DNA of 64,000 nucleotides. It comes from Colicola sp016286205. Its GTDB lineage: Bacteria; Bacteroidota; Bacteroidia; Bacteroidales; Paludibacteraceae. The notes under the pieces are model-generated. The model was not told the DNA's origin. It did not search any database and worked only from the letters and a program-made list of their open reading frames with translations. The stretch's first letter is position 1. Each line of letters opens with the position of its first letter. Positions 32,530 through 40,026 of this stretch are shown in pieces. Both the position numbers and the translations under genes were made by a program. The stretch lies in contig JAEESF010000003.1 in assembly GCA_016286205.1 (NCBI GenBank), positions 124,001-188,000 on the forward strand, given 5' to 3'.

Positions 32530-33630
32530 TTATTGTTTTTTACAAATGAGTATTGAGTGTCCGCCGTTTCCTATGCGGTCGTGTATTTGTTCTACTTCCA
32601 GACCGGCTTGACGAATTAGACGCGTCATGTCATCGGTATTGTACATCTTGCTGTTTCCGTTTGCCAGGGCTGTAAAATACAGGCTTGTCATGGTCAAACT
32701 CATAGCTGCCGGTTCATAGTCTTGTCTGTCCCAAAGCGTTTCCATAATATAGATGCGATTGCTCTTGTCCAGTATGGCTGCAGCACGGCGTAAGATCGAA
32801 ACTATCTGCTCCTCGCTGAAGCAATCTAGAAATTGCGACATCCAGATCACGTCATAATGTTTGTCTGTAGGAAATTGGTTCTTTTCGTCCAGCAGATTCA
32901 TTCCCACACCATGAATACGCTCTGCACCTTGCTGACCTGTGGTGGCTTTTTTCATCAAACCGATTTGTTGCGGCAGGTCGCAGATAGTTACTTCCAGAGT
33001 CGGATTATATTGCACGCATCGCATGGCAAATCGACCGGTATTTCCTCCTACGTCCAATAGGTTGCGTGTCTTGTTGGCGCTAATGATAGCCAGTGCTTCG
33101 TCAAACGAATGGTCCGAATAATAATGGTCAAATCCAAACCACGAACGCTGAACATCTGCTGGCAGCGAACTCAAGCCTTCGTATATAGTGGGCCAATCGC
33201 CAAAATGTTTCAATCCGGCTGGTTTGCCTTCTTCCAGAGCTTTGTCCAGCACAAACCATCCTTCGTAGTTGACATCATGGTTGAAATCTATATCGGCACG
33301 AATCATGGCATCGCGCAATAGGAACCATCCGGTTTTGCCCAGACGATAACGGTCGGTCTCCGGATTAATCAGCACGATATGCGTACAGAGCGATGCTTCC
33401 AGCAGACATTTGGTGGCATATATGCTCAAACCTGTTTTTTCTGCTATTTCTTCTTGCGTCAAGCCTTCGCGGTTGTCATTCAGCATATCCAGTATGCCGT
33501 ATTTGATCATTAGTCGCGCCACTTGAAACACCACAGGTCCCCACGAGTATAAATGGGCCATTGCTTGTGCTTGCTGAGCATTATATGGTTCGCGGCTGAA
33601 TGCCTTCTTCAAATTGTCAAATAAATGCAT
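32530..33630 (-). CDS. SAM-dependent O-methyltransferase
   Basis: The 366-residue class I methyltransferase is of the plant/bacterial O-methyltransferase type. An N-terminal winged-helix dimerisation domain (about 15-100, GLTQEEIAEKTGLS) precedes the SAM-binding core (LLDVGGNTGRFA, about residue 190; later DVIWMSQFLDCF). It most likely methylates the phenolic hydroxyl of the aryl head group, a modification known in aryl polyenes. The 94 bases upstream, to the stop of the next ketosynthase gene, contain repeat array 33662-33727. Confidence 0.88.
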   Translation of the reverse strand: MHLFDNLKKAFSREPYNAQQAQAMAHLYSWGPVVFQVARLMIKYGILDMLNDNREGLTQEEIAEKTGLSIYATKCLLEASLCTHIVLINPETDRYRLGKTGWFLLRDAMIRADIDFNHDVNYEGWFVLDKALEEGKPAGLKHFGDWPTIYEGLSSLPADVQRSWFGFDHYYSDHSFDEALAIISANKTRNLLDVGGNTGRFAMRCVQYNPTLEVTICDLPQQIGLMKKATTGQQGAERIHGVGMNLLDEKNQFPTDKHYDVIWMSQFLDCFSEEQIVSILRRAAAILDKSNRIYIMETLWDRQDYEPAAMSLTMTSLYFTALANGNSKMYNTDDMTRLIRQAGLEVEQIHDRIGNGGHSILICKKQ

Positions 33631-33661
33631 TTTCTTTTTCTTCTTTTACTCGTAACTTTAT

Positions 33662-33727
33662 CGAGACAATCACGTGGTGTGAACGAGACGTTACCGAGAC
33701 AATCTCGAGACAATTACGAGAGCACTA
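33662..33727. repeat. 11-base-period repeat array, copy A (six units)
   Basis: Six contiguous 11-base units: CGAGACAATCA, CGTGGTGTGAA (degenerate), CGAGACGTTAC, CGAGACAATCT, CGAGACAATTA, CGAGAGCACTA. The last three bases of the final unit are the reversed stop codon of the ketosynthase gene at 33725-34951. The same family occurs at 41587-41630 and 56719-56806. No coding role in any frame was recognised. Confidence 0.9.
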
Positions 33728-34951
33728 TATAGAACTTAATGATTTCAAAACTAACGCGCTGTTGGTTCCGCCAAAACCAAAACTGTTGCTTAGTACGGTG
33801 TGTATCGGCATCTCAATCGTGTGATCTGCCAGGCGAAGTTCTTTGGCGCACTCATCTATATTTTCTAGGTTGATGTTGGGTGCTACAAATCCGTTCTTCA
33901 TCATCAGAACGCAATATACTGCTTCGCTTGCGCCTGCCATCCAACATTCGTGACCGGTCATCGATTTGGTGCTACTGATCCATGCTTTCTGTCCGGCAAA
34001 TAGTTTGGTCAAGGCGATTGCTTCTTCCTCGTCGCCTTGCTTTGTCGATGTGGCATGTGCATTCACATAGTCGATGTCTGCTGCTTTCATCTGCGCATCA
34101 TCTAACGCGCGCTGCATAGCAATAAACGATCCCTCGCTACTTGGCTGCGAGATACCTCCGCCATTACTCGAAAAACCATAGCCGCATACTTCCGCTAGAA
34201 TGTTCGCACCACGTCTTACGGCGTGCTCATAATCTTCCAGTACTAATGCTGCAGCACCGCCACTTGGCACTAAGCCATCGCGCGCCGAGTCAAACGGACG
34301 ACTGGCATGAGTAGGATCTTCTACGCGGCCAGAGAAAGTACCGAGCGCATCAAATGCAGCCATCGCGTATGGGTTCACTTCCTGAGCGCCACCAACCAGC
34401 ACCATGTCTTGCAAGCCCTGACGAATAAACATCGCGCCCAAACCAATCGAATGACTACCACTCGCACATGCGGCACTTACGGAGAAATTGATTCCGCGCA
34501 AATGGAAAATGGTGCTTAGGTTCATATTGACTGTCGAGTTCATCGATTGGAAAATCAATCCGCTACCTAACAACATCGTGTCATGTTTTTCCAGCATCAT
34601 TTCATGCATCTCCACGGTTGGCAGAGCCGTACTGTCGTTTCCGAAAAGTACACCGACTTCGTTGTCCAATAGATATTGTTCGTCAATGCCCGCTTGTTCA
34701 AATGCCTCGCGACTAGCCATGTATGCGTACATGGCTTCCTGCGACATGCCCGTGCGCAGACGACGATGGAGTAGAGCTTTTAGATCAGGAGTTGGCACAA
34801 CACCTGTCAGCGGACTGCGAAAGCCATACTCTCGACGTGCTTCGTCATAGCCTATACCGCTACGGCCTTTGCGCAACGATTCGGTTACTTCTTGTTGGTT
34901 CTGACCGATACACGACCAGATTCCCATGCCTGTTATTACTACGCGTCTCAT
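33725..34951 (-). CDS. Beta-ketoacyl-ACP synthase, FabF-like
   Basis: The 408-residue ketosynthase has the triad Cys162 (SAACASGS), His299 (NAHATSTK) and His334 (SMTGHECWM). It is close to FabF in length and layout but is embedded in the aryl-polyene run, overlapping the ketoreductase gene by one base (34951). It may be the main elongating enzyme. The stop codon lies within the final unit of repeat array A. Confidence 0.93.
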   Translation of the reverse strand: MRRVVITGMGIWSCIGQNQQEVTESLRKGRSGIGYDEARREYGFRSPLTGVVPTPDLKALLHRRLRTGMSQEAMYAYMASREAFEQAGIDEQYLLDNEVGVLFGNDSTALPTVEMHEMMLEKHDTMLLGSGLIFQSMNSTVNMNLSTIFHLRGINFSVSAACASGSHSIGLGAMFIRQGLQDMVLVGGAQEVNPYAMAAFDALGTFSGRVEDPTHASRPFDSARDGLVPSGGAAALVLEDYEHAVRRGANILAEVCGYGFSSNGGGISQPSSEGSFIAMQRALDDAQMKAADIDYVNAHATSTKQGDEEEAIALTKLFAGQKAWISSTKSMTGHECWMAGASEAVYCVLMMKNGFVAPNINLENIDECAKELRLADHTIEMPIHTVLSNSFGFGGTNSALVLKSLSSI

Positions 34952-35682
34952 TATGCCATGCCTCCTGCTATGTTAATTACCTGACCGGTTATGTATGCGG
35001 CTTCATCAGAACAGAGGAAACTAACCAAAGCGGCTACTTCTTCCGGTTGGCCAAAACGCCCGGCCGGAATCGTTTTCTTCAGTTCGCCTTCATCCAAATC
35101 GGCGGTCATGTCTGTCTTAATAAATCCTGGTGCTACTGCATTCACAGTTACCTTGCGAGCGGCTACTTCTTTGCTCAATGCTTTTGTCGCACCTATCAGC
35201 GCAGCCTTCGCTGCAGAATAATTCACTTGTCCCGGTAGACCGGATACGCCGGAAATGGACGTGATATTCACAATGCGCCCATTGCGCGCGCGAAGCATGC
35301 CGCCTAATACGCGATGAGTGATGTAGTAGAACGCATTTGTCGTAGTCTGTAGCACATCGCTCCAGTCTTCTTCACCCATAAATACCATCAGTCCGTCACG
35401 ACGAATACCTGCATTGTTGACCAATACATCAAAATGCGCACCTTCATGCGAAGATTCCCATGAGTTCAGAGCCGCTTCAATAGCCTTGCCATCTGCTACA
35501 TCAAATGGCAAGAGTTCTACCTGACCACCCGCTTGCTCAATCGCATTTTTGGTCTCTTGTGCTGCGGCTTCGTTACTGCGATAATTGATTACAACGGTAT
35601 AACCGTCTTTGGCTAATCGTTCTGCGATAGCACGGCCTATCCCGCGACTACCGCCTGTCACTAAAGCGTATCCTTTGTTCAT
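34951..35682 (-). CDS. 3-oxoacyl-ACP reductase (FabG-like ketoreductase)
   Basis: The 243-residue short-chain dehydrogenase has the cofactor motif GGSRGIGRAIA, NNAG (LVNNAGIRRDG), the catalytic Ser in NITSISG and the Tyr-Lys pair in NYSAAKAA, ending in the FabG-like INIAGGMA. It should reduce the 3-keto group after each condensation using NADPH. Co-encoded in the aryl-polyene run (one-base overlap downstream, four-base overlap upstream), so it is probably the dedicated ketoreductase and not the fatty-acid one. Confidence 0.93.
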   Translation of the reverse strand: MNKGYALVTGGSRGIGRAIAERLAKDGYTVVINYRSNEAAAQETKNAIEQAGGQVELLPFDVADGKAIEAALNSWESSHEGAHFDVLVNNAGIRRDGLMVFMGEEDWSDVLQTTTNAFYYITHRVLGGMLRARNGRIVNITSISGVSGLPGQVNYSAAKAALIGATKALSKEVAARKVTVNAVAPGFIKTDMTADLDEGELKKTIPAGRFGQPEEVAALVSFLCSDEAAYITGQVINIAGGMA

Positions 35683-37190
35683 TTCTTACTGCGTAAATAC
35701 GTTTCTATTTCTGCTAAATCTTCGTAGAATGGAGTATCTTCCACGATGGTTGGAGTTATCTTGCGAATGGCATCGTATTGCTCGCGCGTAGCGGGCGCCA
35801 GTTTGTCTTGTATCTTCAGGCAATCAACAGCTTGTGCTAATGCTAGCATCAAAATGGACATCACTTGATAAGCATTATTCAGCACTTGGTTGCAGAGTTC
35901 AGCACTATTAGTTCCCATCGAGACGATATCCTGATTGTCGTTGTTGTTCGGAATCGAATGTACATAGTTCGGCATTGCCAATGTCTGACATTCTGCCGTA
36001 GTGCTCGTAGCGGTAAACTGACAAGCTTGAATACCATAGTTCAAACCCAGTGTTCCCAGATTCAAGAACGGAGGCAAGATGCCATTGATTCGGTCGTGAC
36101 AAAGATAGTTCAACTGACGTTCGCTCAACATGGCCAAACGCACGATAGCTATCTTCACTTTGTCTTGCTCCAATGAGATATAATCGCCATGGAAATTACC
36201 TCCGTGATATACATTCTTGGTTTGCGGGTCTACTATAGGATTGTCGCTGGCCGCATTCAGTTCTTCTTCTATCACGCGACGACTGTTCTGCAGCGTTTCC
36301 CAAATCGGGCCGAGCACTTGTGGTGTACAACGGAGCGAATAATATGCCTGCACTTTGTCATGGAATACTTTTACATCGCGGTGACCTTCATCGTAGAGTT
36401 TGACCTCACGTTTCTGCATGCATTTGCTGCCTTTGCTCAAAAGGCGCAAATCAGCCGCAATCTTCTTCTGACCTTCGTGACGACGACATTCGTTCAACGG
36501 CTCGGCCATGAAATCATCATAACTAGCGGCAATCTCATTCATCCATACAGCAGCTATCTCTGCCCAACGAAGCAAATTTTCTGCGTCCAGTTGATTCACG
36601 GCGCTGATACCAGTCATTACGCTTGTTCCATTTGTAGTGCTAAGGCCTTCACGAATATGGATCTCCAGTGGTTTTAGACCACATTCTTTCATCACATCTT
36701 TGGTCTCACGCCATTCGCCGCGATAATGCACTTTGCCTTCACCTATCAGGCACAAAGCTATATGAGCCAATTGAACCAAATCGCCACTGGCACCAACGCT
36801 ACCGTGCTTTGGAATAAACGGATGGATACCGCGATTGATGAATTCTGTTAGCAGTTCAACTATCTCCGGATGAACTCCGCTCTTTGCCTGCAAGAACGAG
36901 CCTAAACGCGCGAGCATACCCGCGCGTACAAAAAAATCGTCGAGCGGTTCGCCAGCACCGGTAGAGTGGGAGCGAATGATGTTGTATTGCAGCGCGCGAA
37001 GATTCTCATCATCCACACGCCACTGGGCCATCGGACCAAAGCCTGTATTGATACCATAGATAATTTTATCCTTGGAGAATTCTTCCAAGAACGCATAACA
37101 ATCCCGCACAGCTTTCATCGTCGCCTCGTCTATCTCGAGGCGCGCATTACGATACAAGATGTCGTGCACCAAGTCTAAATCCAGTTTCAT
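35679..37190 (-). CDS. Aromatic amino acid ammonia-lyase, probably tyrosine ammonia-lyase
   Basis: The 503-residue HAL/PAL/TAL enzyme forms its MIO electrophile from Ala134-Ser135-Gly136 (SVGASGDLVQ). Tyr45 sits in the catalytic YGINTGFGPM loop. Selectivity residues read Ser74-His75 (IIRSHSTG); this RSHS context, together with GPMAQWRV, LRCTPQVLGP and HSIPNNNDNQDIVSMGTN, is shared from memory with the characterised Flavobacterium johnsoniae tyrosine ammonia-lyase, so 4-coumarate is the expected product. That would provide the aryl starter for the polyene. Four-base overlaps join it to ketoreductase and enoyl-reductase genes. Histidine is the main alternative substrate. Confidence 0.9.
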   Translation of the reverse strand: MKLDLDLVHDILYRNARLEIDEATMKAVRDCYAFLEEFSKDKIIYGINTGFGPMAQWRVDDENLRALQYNIIRSHSTGAGEPLDDFFVRAGMLARLGSFLQAKSGVHPEIVELLTEFINRGIHPFIPKHGSVGASGDLVQLAHIALCLIGEGKVHYRGEWRETKDVMKECGLKPLEIHIREGLSTTNGTSVMTGISAVNQLDAENLLRWAEIAAVWMNEIAASYDDFMAEPLNECRRHEGQKKIAADLRLLSKGSKCMQKREVKLYDEGHRDVKVFHDKVQAYYSLRCTPQVLGPIWETLQNSRRVIEEELNAASDNPIVDPQTKNVYHGGNFHGDYISLEQDKVKIAIVRLAMLSERQLNYLCHDRINGILPPFLNLGTLGLNYGIQACQFTATSTTAECQTLAMPNYVHSIPNNNDNQDIVSMGTNSAELCNQVLNNAYQVMSILMLALAQAVDCLKIQDKLAPATREQYDAIRKITPTIVEDTPFYEDLAEIETYLRSKK

Positions 37191-38032
37191 ATTTCTGATT
37201 TTAATTCTTCTTCTAAATCTTCCATTCGTCGGTAGTCTTCTACCAGTTCAGGTGTGAGTATTGTGCGTCCGAATCCGCCATCGCAGTAGATGGTTTGCAT
37301 CGTCACTTTGCGCATCAGGTCGGAGAATAGCGCTACGCACACATCCGCGCAATCGTCTGCGCTCGCGCTACCTAGCGGCGACAATTGATCCGAGTAGCGA
37401 TAGAAGAAATCGATCTCTTTCCATTGTCCGCCTGCTTTTGTACGCGTAGGCGATTGGCTGACAATGTTAATGCGCACTTTCTTCTTTTGCCCGTAGATGG
37501 CACCCAGTTGGCGGGCGATACTCTCCAATAATGCTTTCGCATCGCCCATGTCGTTGTAACCGAGGAAGTAACGCTCCGACGCGATATACGAAAGCGCTAC
37601 TACACTTGCCCCTTCGGCTAACGCATCTTGTTCCATGGCCGTGCGAATTATCTTGTGCAGACTCATGGCACTAATATCCAAAGTCTGCTTGTAGTATTCG
37701 TAGTTGAGTTCGTCGTAACTCTTATGACGACGCAGATTAACACTCTGCGCAACGCCATGTAGCACAAAATCAATCTTACCTCCTGTTTGTGCTTGGGCTT
37801 GTTGCCAAAGTGCAACCAGTTCTTCGGTCTTAGTCGCATCGCACGCTATCAGAGGCATCTGATGTGCTTCTGCCAACTGACCGATTGTTCCAAGTTGTAT
37901 AGCAGCAGAAGTATTACTCAATACAATCTGCGCTCCTTCTGCTTGGCAACGCAATGCAATATGCCAGGCGAGAGAGCGTTCGTCTAACGCACCGAAGATA
38001 ACACCTCTTTTTCCTGCTAGTAGTTGGCTCAT
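37187..38032 (-). CDS. fabI: Enoyl-ACP reductase, FabI-like
   Basis: The 281-residue SDR-fold enoyl reductase has the FabI-type cofactor loop FGALDERSLAWHIA and the active-site pair Tyr-x6-Lys in GYNDMGDAKALLES, followed by IVSQSPTRTKAG, which matches the FabI loop preceding the substrate-binding helix. It should saturate trans-2-enoyl-ACP with NADH or NADPH. It is the first gene of the aryl-polyene run, with its own promoter at 38058-38089. A saturating enzyme is not needed to build a polyene, so it may serve general fatty-acid synthesis or an acyl tail of the same lipid. Confidence 0.88.
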   Translation of the reverse strand: MSQLLAGKRGVIFGALDERSLAWHIALRCQAEGAQIVLSNTSAAIQLGTIGQLAEAHQMPLIACDATKTEELVALWQQAQAQTGGKIDFVLHGVAQSVNLRRHKSYDELNYEYYKQTLDISAMSLHKIIRTAMEQDALAEGASVVALSYIASERYFLGYNDMGDAKALLESIARQLGAIYGQKKKVRINIVSQSPTRTKAGGQWKEIDFFYRYSDQLSPLGSASADDCADVCVALFSDLMRKVTMQTIYCDGGFGRTILTPELVEDYRRMEDLEEELKSEI

Positions 38033-38057
38033 TTATATAAAATATAAAAATCGGGCG

Positions 38058-38089
38058 CAAAAGTACTGCTTTTTTTTGACATATGCAAT
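38058..38089 (-). promoter_or_regulatory. Promoter of the fabI / aryl-polyene run
   Basis: Read leftward: ATTG at 38086-38089, TACTTTTG at 38058-38065, 20-base spacer containing CATATGTC and eight A residues. The start of fabI follows 26 bases on. No other convincing promoter was seen within the next 18 kb of overlapping genes. Confidence 0.78.
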
Positions 38090-38129
38090 ACTTTGCGCTC
38101 TTTTTTTATACTTTCCGGCGATTTTTCGT

Positions 38130-38945
38130 CTAGTAACTCTCTTCTGAGTTCGGAAAACTGCTGTCTTTTACGACATTTATGTAATTTTCAACGGCCTGCT
38201 GAATATCTTCTGCTAGGTTGGCAAAATGACGGAGGAACTTAGGTTTGAAACCTTTGTTCATGCCTAGCATGTCGTGCAGAACCAATACTTGTCCGTCACA
38301 CTTATTGCCTGCTCCAATACCAATAACTGGGCAACTGACACTTTTTGTCACTTTCTCTGCCAACTGGGCAGGAATTTTTTCCAGTACGATACTGAAGCAT
38401 CCTGCTTCGTCCAGAAGTTTTGCATCATGCAGCAGTTTTTCGGCTTCGGCTTCTTCTTTGGCACGTAGTCCATAACCGCCGAACTGGTTGACACTCTGCG
38501 GAGTAAGACCTAGATGTCCCATCACAGGAACACCGGCTTGGATCATATGGCGAATAGCAGGAAGAATCTCTTCTCCGCCTTCCAGTTTTACAGCGTCACA
38601 ACCGCTTTCTTTCAGTATCTTGATAGCGTTGCGAACAGCCTCTTCTTCGCTCACCTGATAACTGCCGAAAGGCATATCGCAAACCACTAAAGCATGCTCT
38701 GCAGCGCGCACTACACCTTTGGTGAGGAAGATCATCTCGTCCACCGTGATAGGCAGTGTATATTGGTTTCCACACACTATGTTGCTTGCACTATCACCTA
38801 CGAGGAGTATCTCAATTCCTGCTTCGTCTACTAGGCGCGCAAGAGTAAAATCGTAACTCGTCAGCATGGCTATTTTCTCGCCATTGACTTTCATCTGACG
38901 AAGTTTGGCCGTCGTCATACGGCTGTTTTGTACATGAACACTCAT
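38130..38945 (-). CDS. panB: 3-methyl-2-oxobutanoate hydroxymethyltransferase (PanB)
   Basis: PanB adds a hydroxymethyl group from methylene-tetrahydrofolate to 2-oxoisovalerate, the first committed step to pantothenate and CoA. The ATG at 38945 gives 271 residues; the earlier in-frame ATG at 39041 lies across the promoter and is not usable. Family motifs are visible: LTSYDFTLARLVDEAGIE, LLVGDSASNIV, the KLEGGEE segment and GHLGLTPQS. It diverges from the ABC-permease gene through overlapping promoters (38978-39025). Confidence 0.95.
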   Translation of the reverse strand: MSVHVQNSRMTTAKLRQMKVNGEKIAMLTSYDFTLARLVDEAGIEILLVGDSASNIVCGNQYTLPITVDEMIFLTKGVVRAAEHALVVCDMPFGSYQVSEEEAVRNAIKILKESGCDAVKLEGGEEILPAIRHMIQAGVPVMGHLGLTPQSVNQFGGYGLRAKEEAEAEKLLHDAKLLDEAGCFSIVLEKIPAQLAEKVTKSVSCPVIGIGAGNKCDGQVLVLHDMLGMNKGFKPKFLRHFANLAEDIQQAVENYINVVKDSSFPNSEESY

Positions 38946-38977
38946 AGTTGTGTCATCTGTTTTGTGAAAAAAGTGCG

Positions 38978-39009
38978 CAAAAGTAGTACTTTTTTTTGAT
39001 ATGTGCAAA
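38978..39009 (-). promoter_or_regulatory. Promoter of panB
   Basis: Read leftward: TTTG at 39006-39009, TACTTTTG at 38978-38985, 20-base spacer. It overlaps the rightward promoter at 38995-39025 so that the two -33 boxes face each other within TTTGATATGTGCAAA (38995-39009). Confidence 0.8.
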
Positions 39010-39025
39010 AAAAGTTGTAATTTTG
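38995..39025 (+). promoter_or_regulatory. Promoter of the FecCD-type permease gene
   Basis: TTTG at 38995-38998 and TAATTTTG at 39018-39025 are 19 bases apart. The start codon at 39046 follows 20 bases on. Confidence 0.78.
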
Positions 39026-39045
39026 CAACCGAATTTAACAAAAAG

Positions 39046-40020
39046 ATGAAAAGAAATGCATCTATATTCTTGGCATTGACTACCTTGCTATTGCTTCTTC
39101 TTGGCTTAGATGTCTGTAGTGGTAGTATCTGGATTTGGCCGTTCGACGATCTCAGTCCTATGTCTGAGCAGATCCTCTATTCCATTCGATGGCCCAAGGC
39201 GGTTACTGCTATTCTTGCTGGTTCCGCATTATCAGTCTCTGGCCTGATGATGCAAACTCTTTTCCGAAATCCGCTTGCTGGCCCTTATACACTTGGCGTG
39301 TCGTCTGGAGCTAGTTTGGGTGTTGCATTTCTTACGATGTGTTCCACGCTTATCGCACTACCGTTTTTCAAAACAGGACTTAACTTCCTGCTGCCGGTCG
39401 CAGCATGTATTGGCGCTTCGCTGGTATTGCTGTTAGTTCTGGCAGTTAGTCGTCGCGTCAAAAGTAATGTCAGCTTGCTTATTGTCGGTTTGATGTTTGG
39501 TTCTATTGCAGGCGCATTAGTCAGTCTGCTGCAGAATTTCGCAAATCCGGATGCACTCAAACTTTTTATCGTTTGGACGCTGGGTTCGCTCAGTAGCGTC
39601 AGTTGGAGCGATATGCAAATCTTGCTGCCAATTTTGTTGATAGGTATTCTGTTAGTGCTCTGTGTCTTAAAGCCGTTGAATGGTCTTATGCTGGGCGAAG
39701 ACTACGCACGCGGATTAGGTATCAATGTTCCACGCACGCGTCTTCTTATAGTCTTAGCTACTGGATTACTCGCAGGCGGAGTTACTGCTTTTTGCGGACC
39801 GATTGCTTTCATTGGAGTTGCTGTTCCGCACATCGCTCGCGGACTTTTCCGTTCGTCTAACCATCGCATCACATTGCCTGCGTCCGCTCTGATTGGCGCA
39901 TGTCTGCTCTTGTTGTGCGATGTGCTTTGTTCGCTCTTTACTTATCCGTTGCCGATATCTACCGTCAGCGCTTTGTTTGGAGCGCCGATGATTATCTGGA
40001 TAATCTTAAAAAACAAATAA
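39046..40020 (+). CDS. FecCD/BtuC-family ABC transporter permease
   Basis: The 324-residue permease has about nine to ten membrane helices and belongs to the iron-siderophore/cobalamin/heme import family. The motif RNPLAGPYTLGVSSGASLG (about residues 73-91) is the family signature, and GLGINVPRTRLL and FCGPIAFIGVAVPHIARGLF match the region that contacts the ATPase. The start is the ATG at 39046; an in-frame ATG at 39001 lies inside the promoter. No substrate-binding protein or ATPase gene is adjacent, so the partners must be elsewhere. GH43 follows seven bases later. Confidence 0.93.
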   Translation: MKRNASIFLALTTLLLLLLGLDVCSGSIWIWPFDDLSPMSEQILYSIRWPKAVTAILAGSALSVSGLMMQTLFRNPLAGPYTLGVSSGASLGVAFLTMCSTLIALPFFKTGLNFLLPVAACIGASLVLLLVLAVSRRVKSNVSLLIVGLMFGSIAGALVSLLQNFANPDALKLFIVWTLGSLSSVSWSDMQILLPILLIGILLVLCVLKPLNGLMLGEDYARGLGINVPRTRLLIVLATGLLAGGVTAFCGPIAFIGVAVPHIARGLFRSSNHRITLPASALIGACLLLLCDVLCSLFTYPLPISTVSALFGAPMIIWIILKNK

Positions 40021-40026
40021 TTTGCC

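Noticed and set aside
33600..33824. The 11-base arrays as protein-coding
   Set aside because: A short frame covers array A but differs between copies, has no start context and overlaps the ends of two genes on the other strand.
39001..39045. An upstream start for the ABC permease (MCKKSCNFATEF...)
   Set aside because: These codons lie within and just after the promoter -33/-7 region, so they are not translated; the start at 39046 gives a normal N-terminus.
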